Shown here: positions 18,182 through 26,152 of the stretch, piece after piece
Numbering within the stretch: position 1 is the stretch's first letter
Layout: every line of letters begins with the position of its first letter
DNA from: Massilia sp. PDC64
Lineage (GTDB): Bacteria > Pseudomonadota > Gammaproteobacteria > Burkholderiales > Burkholderiaceae_D
Length of the DNA stretch: 64,000 nucleotides
Direction of reading: 5' to 3'
Assembly: GCF_900101265.1 (NCBI RefSeq)
Contig: NZ_FMZS01000001.1
Location: 434,001-498,000, forward strand
Translations under genes and position numbers: made by a program
Notes under the pieces: model-generated
The model's database searches: none
Told to the model about the DNA's origin: nothing
What the model saw: the letters and a program-made list of their open reading frames with translations, nothing else

Positions 18182-18631
18182 TTACTTGAAGGCGTGGGGG
18201 CCTACCCAGCCCACGGGTTGGGGCGATTGCGGCTCTTCGAAGGAATAAAATACGCGGAACGGGACTTTTTTCTCGGCCCAGAATTCGGCCGCGTCGCGGA
18301 ACACGTCGAGCAGGGTTTCGCGTGCTTCCTTGTCGAATTTTTGTGTATTCGGCAATTGATCGAGCACGGCGATGAAGCCGGGCTGCGGTCCGGCTTCGGC
18401 GATGACTTCGGTGAGGCAGTTGCGCAGCGCGTCGAAATTCTTACTGCAGGGTTTCGGGAAGAAGAATTGCTCGCCGATGCGGGCACAGACCTGCTGCTTC
18501 GTCACCGCATTCGTACACAGGGCATAGAGAAAGTGATGACCCAGGCGCATCGCCTCCTTCTGCAGCTCCGATGCACGGTAAGCGCGGATGGACTGCACAA
18601 GATTCGGCGGTACTCTCATCAACAAACTCAT
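18182..18631 (-). CDS. Barstar-like (ribonuclease inhibitor family) protein
   Basis: A 149-residue protein whose residues ~45-135 resemble barstar. The stretch KNFDALRNCLTEVI matches the barstar YGxNLDALWDCL motif, and DVFRDAAEFWAEKKVPFRVFYSFEEP resembles the barstar C-terminal strand. Barstars inhibit barnase-type RNases, yet no barnase-like gene is nearby. Orphan barstar-like genes are common in betaproteobacteria and their role is unclear. Its own promoter probably lies in the 387-base upstream gap. Confidence 0.75.
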   Translation of the reverse strand: MSLLMRVPPNLVQSIRAYRASELQKEAMRLGHHFLYALCTNAVTKQQVCARIGEQFFFPKPCSKNFDALRNCLTEVIAEAGPQPGFIAVLDQLPNTQKFDKEARETLLDVFRDAAEFWAEKKVPFRVFYSFEEPQSPQPVGWVGPHAFK

Positions 18632-19018
18632 TTTTTCCTCAAGTCACCCAGTCTGGTTCTGCTGCTCCAGCGCGCGGTGGTTTGCGGAAGCGGCGGGCTT
18701 GTTCGCTTTCTCCTGGTGTGATTTCCACGCGCCAATAAAACCCTAAGTCTCCTAAGGGTAACGTTTTGTGGTAAGCGAATCAACCCGAATATGGACGAGT
18801 CGCTCATATTTGTAAAAAAAGACGAGTTTTTTCATCCATTGTTGGCGGTTTTTCCACGCTTTTCTCCTCTGAACCGGGCCTTTGGGCGCGTATACCTGCT
18901 GTTACATTTTGTTGCCACACGGATCAAAAATGAAGACAAACCAGCGCTAAGATTCAGTTGTGGGCGAAACGCCTTTCGATACCAACAGATCAGAAGCACC
19001 ACCAAAACGAGGTATGAC
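18632..19018. other. Intergenic region between barstar-like and glycine-zipper genes
   Basis: A 387-base AT-richer gap between divergent genes with no supported gene. It must hold both promoters. An ACCCT/AGGGT mini-hairpin lies near 18740, and an A-run/T-run pair (GTAAAAAAAGACGAGTTTTTTC) near 18815 looks like bent DNA or a weak terminator. Confidence 0.4.
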
Positions 19019-19540
19019 ATGAACTTGAAAGCCAAACTGATGATTTCCGCCCTGGGCGTGTGCGCCCTGCCGCTGGCCCAGGCACAGGCCGGCGATTTCG
19101 AGGACTTCGGCCGCGTGGTGCGCGTCCAGCCGCGGATCGAGCAGGTGCGTACGCCGCGCCAGGAATGCCGCACCGACTACGTGCAGACCCAGGTCCCGCA
19201 ACAGCGCAGCCAGGCGGGCACGGTTATCGGCGGCATCGCCGGCGCCCTGCTGGGCAGCCAGGTGGGCGGCGGCAACGGTAAAGTGGCGGCCGCCGCGGCC
19301 GGCGCGATCGCCGGCGGCATGATTGGCGACAACGTCGACAACAATGGCCGCGCCTACGGCCCGCAAGTGCAGGAACAGGCCGTGCAGCGCTGCCGCACCG
19401 TCGACTCCATCCAGGAACGCACGAACGGCTACGACGTCACCTACGACTACCGCGGCCACACCTACACGACCGTCATGAACCGCGACCCGGGCAACCGCGT
19501 GCGCCTGCGCGTGTCGGTCGAGCCGGACCAGTACCAGTAA
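19019..19540 (+). CDS. Glycine-zipper 2TM-domain envelope protein
   Basis: A 173-residue exported protein with a signal peptide (cleavage likely after AQAQA near residue 22). The glycine-zipper segment AGTVIGGIAGALLGSQVGGG continues to AGAIAGGMIGDNV at about residues 65-105. A C-terminal domain typical of the Rick_17kDa/SlyB-like group follows (GYDVTYDYRGHTYTTVMNRDPGNRVRLRVSV). These are outer-membrane-associated proteins of poorly known role. The start at 19019 has a GAGG site. Confidence 0.85.
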   Translation: MNLKAKLMISALGVCALPLAQAQAGDFEDFGRVVRVQPRIEQVRTPRQECRTDYVQTQVPQQRSQAGTVIGGIAGALLGSQVGGGNGKVAAAAAGAIAGGMIGDNVDNNGRAYGPQVQEQAVQRCRTVDSIQERTNGYDVTYDYRGHTYTTVMNRDPGNRVRLRVSVEPDQYQ

Positions 19541-19675
19541 TACCTCTTCCGGTGCCGGGGGACCGCCCCCTTCTCCGCACCGTCGGCTTCCTCCGCAGCT
19601 TCTGCTGCCATCCACAGCGCTTCTTGCGCTGTGGATTCCTCCCCCCGATAATAGGATGTTCCCTTCGCTCATCCT

Positions 19676-20464
19676 ATGCTCATCAAACGCAAATCCATCG
19701 AACAGGCCGAATCGTCGCGCCGTCCCGCCCGCAAACCGAAGTTTGCGCCCGTCACGCTGTCCGAACAGGACGGTGTGCGCTACCTCCACTTCGGTACCGA
19801 ATGGGTCCAGGGCGCCATGCGCATCCGCAAGCCGGACTGGCCGGAACTCGAATACGCCCAGCAGATGATGGCCTGGATGCTCTTCATCGAGGACCCGCAC
19901 GCCATCGTCCAGCTTGGCCTGGGCGCAGCGACTTTGACCAAGTTTTCGTATCGCCAGTTCCCGCAGGCGCAGGTGACGGCCGTGGAACTGAATCCGTCCG
20001 TGATCGCGATCTGTAATTCGATGTTCAAGCTGCCGCCGGAAGACGAGCGCCTGCGCGTGCTCGAGATGGACGCGATGGACTTCGTGCTCGACGACGCCAA
20101 CCACGACACGATCGACGCCCTGCAGTGCGACCTGTACGACGCCACCGCGCGCGGCCCCGTGCTCGACACGCCCGAGTTCTACCAGGCCTGCAACGCCTGC
20201 CTGACGGACCGCGGCGTCATGACCGTCAACCTGTTCGGCGACCACCCCAGCTTCGCGAAGAACATCAAGGCGATGCGCTTCGCGTTCGCCCACGTGATCT
20301 GCCTGCCGGAAGTCCATGACGGCAACGTCGTCGCGCTGTGCTTCAAGACCAGGCCCGACCTCGACAAGGACCGACTTGCCGCACGCGCCGCGCAGATCGT
20401 GGCGGCGACGAAGCTCCCGGCCAAGTCCTGGGTCAAGGGCATGCTGGCTGCCGCCGCGAACTGA
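19676..20464 (+). CDS. Spermidine-synthase-like methyltransferase-fold protein
   Basis: A 262-residue protein of the spermidine synthase/methyltransferase fold. The SAM-like loop is IVQLGLGAATLTKFSYR, the acidic residue follows in VTAVELNPSVIAICNSMF, and the substrate region DLYDATARGPVLDTPEFYQAC ends with a typical spermidine-synthase-like C-terminus. True aminopropyltransferase activity is uncertain. The gspE-like gene begins one base after its stop, so the two are co-transcribed. Confidence 0.82.
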   Translation: MLIKRKSIEQAESSRRPARKPKFAPVTLSEQDGVRYLHFGTEWVQGAMRIRKPDWPELEYAQQMMAWMLFIEDPHAIVQLGLGAATLTKFSYRQFPQAQVTAVELNPSVIAICNSMFKLPPEDERLRVLEMDAMDFVLDDANHDTIDALQCDLYDATARGPVLDTPEFYQACNACLTDRGVMTVNLFGDHPSFAKNIKAMRFAFAHVICLPEVHDGNVVALCFKTRPDLDKDRLAARAAQIVAATKLPAKSWVKGMLAAAAN

Positions 20465-20465
20465 C

Positions 20466-22238
20466 ATGCACAAGCCCAAAGCCCTCGACCTGCAGACCAT
20501 TTTTTCGTGGCTGCTGGCCGACGGCATTGTCGAGAAATCGACCGTCAAACCGCACTTCGCCCAGGCGCAAAGCATCCTCAAGAATGCGGTCGGGTCGATG
20601 CATCCGCTGACGGCGGTCGCGCAGTGCAAGATCGTTTCAGCCAAGCCGCCGCACAAGCTGCTCACCCTGGACGTGCTCAGCGAATGGTGCGCCGGCAAGG
20701 TCGGCCTGCCCTTCTTCCGCATCGATCCGCTCAAGATCGATTTCACGAAGGTCGCCGACGTGATGTCGGCCAGCTATGCGGCGCGTTTCAATATCCTGCC
20801 GGTGGAACTGGGGCCGGGCACGCTAGTCGTCGCCACCGCGGACCCGTTTCGCACCGAGTGGCAGGACGAGATCGCGCGCATTTCGCGTCGCCGCATCGAG
20901 CTCGTGATCGCGAATCCGCTCGACATCGCGCAATACATCTCGCAATTCTTCAGCCTCGCGAAATCCATCCGCGACGCGAACAAGTCCAGCGGCCAGGACC
21001 TCGCCCTGCGCAACAATTTCGAGCAACTGGTCGAACTGGGCAAGACCAATAAACAGGTCGACGCGAACGACCAGCACATCGTCAACATCGTCGACTGGCT
21101 GTGGAGTTACGCGTTCGAGCAGCGCGCGTCCGACATCCACCTGGAGCCAAAGCGCGACGCCGGCGCGATCCGCTTCCGCATCGACGGCGTGCTGCACCAG
21201 GTGTACCAGGTGCCGGCCGTCGTGATGATCGCCATGACGGCGCGCATCAAGCTGCTGGGCCGCATGGACGTGATCGAAAAACGACGCCCGCAGGACGGCC
21301 GCATCAAGACGCGCACGAACGACGGCCAGGAAGTCGAGCTGCGCCTGTCCACGATGCCGACGGCGTTCGGCGAAAAACTCGTGATGCGCATCTTCGACCC
21401 GGAGGTCGTCGTCAAGACGCTGCCGGAACTGGGTTTTCCGGCCGACGACGCCGCGCGCTGGGACGCGCTGACGAAGCGCGCGCACGGGATCATCCTCGTC
21501 ACCGGCCCGACCGGCTCCGGCAAGACGACGACGCTGTACACCACCCTGAAAGCGCTGGCCACGAGCGAAGTCAACGTGTGCACCGTCGAAGACCCGATCG
21601 AGATGGTCGAGCCGTCGTTCAACCAGATGCAGGTGCAGCCGGGCATCGATTTGTCGTTCGCCGATGGCGTGCGCGCGCTGATGCGGCAGGACCCGGACAT
21701 CATCATGGTCGGCGAGATCCGCGACCTGGAGACGGCCGAGATGGCGATCCAGGCCGCGCTGACCGGCCACCTCGTGCTGTCGACCTTGCACACGAACGAC
21801 GCTCCGTCGGCCGTCATGCGCCTGCTGGAACTGGGCGTGCCCTACTATCTGCTGGAAGCGACGCTGATCGGCATCATGGCGCAGCGCCTCGTGCGCACGC
21901 TGTGCCCGCACTGCAAGGCGCCGGACGGCGAGCTGTCCGACGATGTCTGGCACGCGCTGGGCGGCGCGTGGAACCTGCCGAAGCCGGTCACCGTCTACCG
22001 CCCGATCGGCTGCCCGGAATGCCGCCAGACGGGCTTCCGCGGCCGCACGGGCCTGTATGAACTCGTCACCGTGACGGAAAGCTTCTCGCAACTGCTGCAG
22101 GAAAAGACCGACCTGGCCGCGCTGCGCCAGCAAAGCATCGCCGACGGCATGAAGCCGCTGCGCATCGCCGGCGCCTACAAGGTGGCCGAAGGCGTGACGA
22201 CGGCGGAAGAAGTGCTGAAAGCCACCGTGGCGCATTGA
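20466..22238 (+). CDS. GspE/PulE-family type II/IV secretion ATPase
   Basis: A 590-residue hexameric-type ATPase. The N-terminal GspE domain is at ~40-190, Walker A GPTGSGKT at 347-354, Asp box TVEDPIEM near 376, Walker B region IIMVGEIRD at 412-420 and His box LSTLHTND at 438-445. A zinc tetracysteine is formed by Cys480, 483, 516 and 519. Such ATPases drive pseudopilus or pilus assembly at the inner membrane. No other gsp or pil gene is nearby, so the machine it serves cannot be named. Confidence 0.9.
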   Translation: MHKPKALDLQTIFSWLLADGIVEKSTVKPHFAQAQSILKNAVGSMHPLTAVAQCKIVSAKPPHKLLTLDVLSEWCAGKVGLPFFRIDPLKIDFTKVADVMSASYAARFNILPVELGPGTLVVATADPFRTEWQDEIARISRRRIELVIANPLDIAQYISQFFSLAKSIRDANKSSGQDLALRNNFEQLVELGKTNKQVDANDQHIVNIVDWLWSYAFEQRASDIHLEPKRDAGAIRFRIDGVLHQVYQVPAVVMIAMTARIKLLGRMDVIEKRRPQDGRIKTRTNDGQEVELRLSTMPTAFGEKLVMRIFDPEVVVKTLPELGFPADDAARWDALTKRAHGIILVTGPTGSGKTTTLYTTLKALATSEVNVCTVEDPIEMVEPSFNQMQVQPGIDLSFADGVRALMRQDPDIIMVGEIRDLETAEMAIQAALTGHLVLSTLHTNDAPSAVMRLLELGVPYYLLEATLIGIMAQRLVRTLCPHCKAPDGELSDDVWHALGGAWNLPKPVTVYRPIGCPECRQTGFRGRTGLYELVTVTESFSQLLQEKTDLAALRQQSIADGMKPLRIAGAYKVAEGVTTAEEVLKATVAH

Positions 22239-22274
22239 TTTACGTTACCTCTGGCGTAAATCAAAACGGCCCGC

Positions 22275-22280
22275 TATAAT
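22275..22280 (+). promoter_or_regulatory. -10 box of the first tRNA-Lys gene
   Basis: A perfect TATAAT lies 13 bases before the tRNA. The same CCGCTATAATGC context precedes all three tRNA-Lys genes in the window. The -35 (TGGCGT at 22252) is weak. Confidence 0.65.
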
Positions 22281-22293
22281 GCGTGCCTTCTTC

Positions 22294-22369
22294 GGGTCGT
22301 TAGCTCAGTTGGTAGAGCAGCGGACTTTTAATCCGTTGGTCGCTGGTTCGAGCCCAGCACGGCCTACCA
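22294..22369 (+). tRNA. tRNA-Lys (anticodon UUU), copy 1
   Basis: A 76-base tRNA with encoded CCA. Acceptor GGGTCGT pairs with ACGGCCT, the D arm is GCTC/GAGC, the anticodon loop CTTTTAA has anticodon TTT at 22327-22329, and the T arm GCTGG/CCAGC encloses TTCGAGC. Identical to copies 2 and 3. Confidence 0.97.
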
Positions 22370-22377
22370 AGATTCAG

Positions 22378-22414
22378 CGAAAACGCCAGCTTTCACGAGC
22401 TGGCGTTTTTGTTT
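22378..22414 (+). terminator. Terminator of tRNA-Lys copy 1
   Basis: AAAACGCCAGC and GCTGGCGTTTTTG form a strong hairpin 10 bases after the tRNA. Confidence 0.88.
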
Positions 22415-22530
22415 TGCGCGTCAGTATTCTCTGTTGCCCTACAGCAACCAATTGGCATCCCCGGCTATCTATACTTGGTAGCGTCAGTACAGAAACCGAA
22501 CATCGCATCCGCCATTCGCCGGGAGCCATC

Positions 22531-22644
22531 ATGCGTACCTTGTCGACCCTCCTTGCCGCCACGTTTGCCGCCGCCTTCGTGCTGGGCAGCTTCGCGATCA
22601 CCGCCGCCACGCCGCCGGTACGCGCGGGCCGGCGCGGGCGCTAG
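22531..22644 (+). CDS. Small predicted exported peptide between tRNA-Lys genes
   Basis: A 37-codon frame with a GGGAG ribosome-binding site 5 bases before its ATG. The product starts MRTLSTLLAATFAAAFVLGSF, which looks like a signal peptide or single membrane helix, and ends in a short Arg/Gly-rich tail. High GC matches the core genome rather than the island to the right. No family recognised. Confidence 0.5.
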   Translation: MRTLSTLLAATFAAAFVLGSFAITAATPPVRAGRRGR

Positions 22645-22664
22645 CCGGACGGCGGCCGAGCCGC

Positions 22665-22670
22665 TATAAT
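22665..22670 (+). promoter_or_regulatory. -10 box of the second tRNA-Lys gene
   Basis: A perfect TATAAT lies 11 bases before the tRNA in the same CCGCTATAATGC context as the other copies. Confidence 0.65.
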
Positions 22671-22681
22671 GCTGCCTCTTC

Positions 22682-22757
22682 GGGTCGTTAGCTCAGTTGG
22701 TAGAGCAGCGGACTTTTAATCCGTTGGTCGCTGGTTCGAGCCCAGCACGGCCTACCA
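22682..22757 (+). tRNA. tRNA-Lys (anticodon UUU), copy 2
   Basis: Identical in all 76 bases to copy 1. It is the left landmark of the accessory island: a diverged copy of its 3' half, including the following terminator, recurs at 24962-25071. Confidence 0.97.
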
Positions 22758-22822
22758 AGATTCAACAGGAAGCCCACGCATTTCGGTGCGTGGGCTTTTT
22801 GCTTTGTGGTCCCTCTCTGGTC
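22715..22822 (+). repeat. Left copy of direct repeat (tRNA-Lys 3' half plus terminator)
   Basis: This stretch runs from the tRNA-Lys anticodon loop through CCA and the terminator to CCTCTCTGGTC. It matches 24962-25071 with scattered mismatches. The two copies bracket the cytolysin-like gene. Confidence 0.8.
22768..22803 (+). terminator. Terminator of tRNA-Lys copy 2
   Basis: AAGCCCACGCA and TGCGTGGGCTTTTT form a hairpin with a TTTCGG loop, 10 bases after the tRNA. Confidence 0.88.
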
Positions 22823-23212
22823 GTTCTGAACAACAGGCCGCTGCAATGTTCGTCTGACAGATTTTCATACTGTAGACGAACCAGGTCCAACTATTACCCC
22901 AACAAATCGCCTAATGCTTCTTCGTACTCTAGAAGAAGCTTCGCTGACGAGTTTGCCCCGCGCACACTTCTCGAAGATGGCAGGCAACAGCCACCGGCAA
23001 TGCGGTCTCCATGCCCCTAGATGTCTTCAGGGCATCAGCAAAAGCACTTACGTACCTAAAGTCGATCGCGATTAACATGCGTATTGATCGGCACTCGGCA
23101 ACGGTGCCCCCCCTGAACACAAGTGGTAAATACACAACGACGCAGATCAAAAGCTAGAACTGCAGACAATGTTACTTTATGATTAACACCAAAAAAATTG
23201 TTCGGGGTGACT
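22823..23212. other. Island intergenic region upstream of the cytolysin-like gene
   Basis: About 390 bases of lower-GC DNA with no supported gene and no clear promoter. The composition change from the left flank starts here. The GGGGTGA just before 23213 may act as ribosome-binding site. Confidence 0.5.
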
Positions 23213-24907
23213 ATGAAAAAATTCCTTTTCGCGTCAACAGTCTGCCTTATTCTCCCGCTTAGCGCTTGTACCCCCACCAATAATGAGAACGCGAAGTCCG
23301 ACGTTGTTGGAACAAATCTTAGCGCAACCCCGCCGAACTTAAGCCAATCAAAGAAACAAACGCCACGCGACGATTTTGCCGCGCTTAAGTTAAATGACGT
23401 CGACAAATATATACAAGACTTGCCCCTTCCTCCTCCGCTCCCAGATCCACCTTCAGAACCACAGGTCATCGACGGCACCCGGCGAACACAATTCACAAAT
23501 AGCAGTCGTTGCGAAACAGCCACCACGCGAGAGGGAATTTCAACATTTCAGGCAGCTGCTTTCGCTCCTAATGCCGATGTATTATGGCCAGGGTCTATAG
23601 TAAGCGGTGATTCGATCCAAGACGGAGTTTTAACACCACTGTCCCCTTCTCGAGGTCGTGGCATTATTACAATTGATAACATTGGTCTATCGGGAATCAC
23701 TGAAAGAGCTGAAGGGCTTAAAGATATAAATACAGTCAGTGCACCCGTTGAGTCGCCATCGCTGTCAGAAGTTAAACGAGTGGCCAGACAGTTGTTAGCA
23801 AAAAATATAAATGGCCATGCTCAGGCTAGGATTGCCCAAGATATTATTAAGTACAATTCAATCGAGCAAGCCGCAATTCGCTTAAACGCGTCCGCAAAAT
23901 GGCTCAGTGGGGATTTCCATGCAGGACTTGCAGTTGACTCAACCAAAAATCAATCAGACTATATTATAAAATTTGTACAAAGTTACTACGATATTAGCTT
24001 CCAACCGCCTAATCTCCCTAGGGATTTCTTTGCTAAAAACTTAAAGCTAGAAGACATACAGGACAGCCTTGGCGGGAGCCACTATATGCCCGCCTATGTC
24101 TCCACAATTACTTATGGTCGGATGCTGTTGCTACATATTTCGACATCTGAAAACGAAGACTCAACTAAAGCATTTGTTAACGCCGCCTATAATGGCATGA
24201 CCACTAGCGGGTCGATTAGCGCTGATCTGTTAAACTCGTCGTTTGTGAGAAATAGTAAGTTTAGCTTGCTCGTTCTTGGCGGCTCGCCGACCGGTGCATG
24301 GAAACTTTTGAGAGGGATCGAAGGTTTGAAAGCGCTTCCACAGTATTACAAGAGCGGAATCGATTTTAGCAAGGATAATATTGGGGTGCCGATAAGCTAC
24401 CAATTGCGCTGGCTTGGAACAAAGAATATGGCACGCTTAACTTTTAGTACCGATTATCAAACCCAAGTATGTAGCCCGCTAGCCGTGACCCGGTTTGGGG
24501 TTCGCTTACAGACACTTGACGATGATAAAGATGACGGTGACATAGTCACTGCCGAGATTTATCGCGGATCCGAACTTGTATGGCGATGGGCCGAACTTGG
24601 CAGAAGAGAACACAAGTGGCAAGACAATACACATCAGCCAGATGACAACGACGCCGACTTCGGAGGAATTGCTGGCTGGTTTAGTAGCCCTCCATTAACC
24701 AAGCTAACGTCCGATCAGTGCTCAAGATTGAAAGCACGGATTACGAAAACTGGCGACCGTGGATGGAACTTTCTGTACCAAGCTGCCCTGTGGGTTGAGG
24801 ACGGCTCTAGAAATGGTCGAATGATCGAGTTTATGAGAGCACCAACCCCGGCGAATTTTAAAGGAAGTCAACAATCGGTCGAATATGCGGCAAATAACTG
24901 CCAATGA
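23213..24907 (+). CDS. Lipoprotein with cholesterol-dependent-cytolysin (CDC) core
   Basis: A 564-residue protein with a lipoprotein signal (lipobox LSAC, Cys19, Thr at +2, favouring the outer membrane). Residues ~110-419 follow the thiol-activated cytolysin family in order: DVLWPGSIVSGDS (123-134), IIKFVQSYYDISFQPP (251-266), YVSTITYGR (295-303), the first pore-hairpin region NAAYNGMTTSGSISADLLN (323-341), GGSP (356-359) and GVPISY (391-396). The canonical C-terminal cholesterol-binding domain and its ECTGLAWEWWR motif are absent. Residues 420-564 hold an Asp-rich loop (LDDDKDDGD, 435-443) in a beta-rich domain with three Cys. So it is a CDC-like pore-former with another target, or a non-lytic derivative. 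Low GC and flanking repeats suggest transfer. Confidence 0.82.
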   Translation: MKKFLFASTVCLILPLSACTPTNNENAKSDVVGTNLSATPPNLSQSKKQTPRDDFAALKLNDVDKYIQDLPLPPPLPDPPSEPQVIDGTRRTQFTNSSRCETATTREGISTFQAAAFAPNADVLWPGSIVSGDSIQDGVLTPLSPSRGRGIITIDNIGLSGITERAEGLKDINTVSAPVESPSLSEVKRVARQLLAKNINGHAQARIAQDIIKYNSIEQAAIRLNASAKWLSGDFHAGLAVDSTKNQSDYIIKFVQSYYDISFQPPNLPRDFFAKNLKLEDIQDSLGGSHYMPAYVSTITYGRMLLLHISTSENEDSTKAFVNAAYNGMTTSGSISADLLNSSFVRNSKFSLLVLGGSPTGAWKLLRGIEGLKALPQYYKSGIDFSKDNIGVPISYQLRWLGTKNMARLTFSTDYQTQVCSPLAVTRFGVRLQTLDDDKDDGDIVTAEIYRGSELVWRWAELGRREHKWQDNTHQPDDNDADFGGIAGWFSSPPLTKLTSDQCSRLKARITKTGDRGWNFLYQAALWVEDGSRNGRMIEFMRAPTPANFKGSQQSVEYAANNCQ

Positions 24908-24961
24908 GCCGAGCTAGATAGAATATCAGAACAGAAAACGTGTAATCAAGGCAGTTTTGCA

Positions 24962-25071
24962 TTTTTAATCCGTTGGTTACTGGTTCGAACCCAGCACGGC
25001 TTACCAAGTATTTACAAGAAGTCCACGAATTTCGGTTCGTGGGCTTTTTGCGTTCTGGTTCCTCTCTGGTC
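24962..25071 (+). repeat. Right copy of direct repeat; tRNA-Lys 3' fragment plus terminator
   Basis: Bases 24962-25006 match the tRNA-Lys from the anticodon loop to CCA with five substitutions. A terminator (AAGTCCACGAA / TTCGTGGGCTTTTT, 25017-25052) and the tail CCTCTCTGGTC follow as after tRNA-Lys copy 2. The 5' half of the tRNA is missing, as in attachment-site duplications left by tRNA-targeting integrases. Confidence 0.8.
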
Positions 25072-25112
25072 ACCTGGGAAGATGTCCAGTCCTGCCTAGC
25101 CAACGGACTCCG

Positions 25113-25260
25113 GAATTTTCTCTGACTAGGCAGGGCCAAATCGGGCTTGGCACAGGGAAAATGGTCTACTTTGACAAGCTGATCAATTGCTCTGAAGGGT
25201 CCCCTATGATCTCTTTGAGCTTTCCCTCGTCTTTTCCCGTCTAGAACCGCTAAAACGCAC
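25113..25260. repeat. Direct repeat A, left of the PD-(D/E)XK-like gene
   Basis: Starts GAATTTTCTCTGACTAGGC and ends CTAAAACGCAC. It is clearly similar to 25995-26134 over its length, with substitutions and small gaps. The pair brackets gene 25408-25911. Confidence 0.7.
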
Positions 25261-25407
25261 TTGAGCTTCTGGTCAGGTTTTTCACTCAACACTGTCAGAT
25301 ACTAATCCTGACACCCTTCCACGCTATGGGTAGCAACTCCTCTTGCCACGAATGCAACCACTCCGATATATTGCGTGGTAGCCAACCATTCGATTATCGG
25401 AAAGACT

Positions 25408-25911
25408 ATGTCCGACAAAGCCATTACCCTAACGCTGCCAGAAGTTATTAAGAACCTCTGGACCGCACAACAGGCGCTTGCAAAGCATTACGAAGACACC
25501 GGCTTGAAGTTCACGCTAGACGGTCGCTTGGTGGGCGATATTGCCGAAGCCTTGGCGCTCGATCACTTCGATTTGAAGCTTCCGCCGAAGCGTACAGGAG
25601 GCGTCGATGCCTTGACACGTTCAGGAAAGACTGTTCAGGTAAAGGCAACTGGGAACCCGAAGTCCGGCCCAGCATTTACACCGGGCAAGGGACGCGCCGA
25701 ATATCTTCTCTTCTTCGCGATCGACTTCCAGGCAAACACGGCGTCAGTCATCTATAACGGTCCAGAGGCTCCAGTCCGAGCCCTGCTGCCGGCTGACGGA
25801 TGGTCAGGCACGAAGGTCCTCCCCCTTCCTGAGATGGTTAGACTGGCGAAGAACGTCGCGCCGTCCGACAGGATCGCTTACACAACGCGCCCGGTAGCAG
25901 TTGCCGCGTAG
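25408..25911 (+). CDS. Small protein of unknown function, PD-(D/E)XK nuclease-like motif
   Basis: A 167-residue protein with no named family that I am certain of. GDIAEALALDHFDLKLPP, GGVDALTRSGKTVQVKATG and YLLFFAIDF give a Glu, Asp and xVK pattern spaced as in PD-(D/E)XK nuclease-fold proteins (Glu ~46, Asp ~66, Lys ~76); this is inference. The start at 25408 (MSDKAITLTLPEV) is the best Met; an upstream one adds 11 residues. It sits alone between two 140-base direct repeats, which suggests capture as a cassette. Confidence 0.65.
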   Translation: MSDKAITLTLPEVIKNLWTAQQALAKHYEDTGLKFTLDGRLVGDIAEALALDHFDLKLPPKRTGGVDALTRSGKTVQVKATGNPKSGPAFTPGKGRAEYLLFFAIDFQANTASVIYNGPEAPVRALLPADGWSGTKVLPLPEMVRLAKNVAPSDRIAYTTRPVAVAA

Positions 25912-25994
25912 TGCGACAAGGAACGGTGACGGGCGTTTCATCACGCAAAATGAGCGCCCGCAGTGTGTCGAGTGCCGTCGAGCACGCCGATATC

Positions 25995-26134
25995 GAATTT
26001 CTCTGACTAGGCTGGTCTAAATCGGGCCTAGCACGCGAAAGATACCCCACTTTCACGAGCTGACCAATTGCTCCGAATGGGGCCAAATCCAAGCTTTCCG
26101 TCCTCTTCCCTCATCTCTAACTTCTAAAACGCAC
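25995..26134. repeat. Direct repeat A, right copy
   Basis: Starts GAATTTCTCTGACTAGGCTG and ends CTAAAACGCAC. The partner of 25113-25260. Confidence 0.7.
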
Positions 26135-26152
26135 ACCGCAAGAATGCACGAT

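Noticed and set aside
22697..23020. Frame starting inside tRNA-Lys copy 2
   Set aside because: It begins within the tRNA and runs through its terminator.
24858..25292. Minus-strand frame of 144 codons across the tRNA fragment and repeat A
   Set aside because: It crosses the tRNA-Lys fragment, a terminator and a repeat copy; a similar partial frame in the other copy reflects DNA duplication, not a protein.
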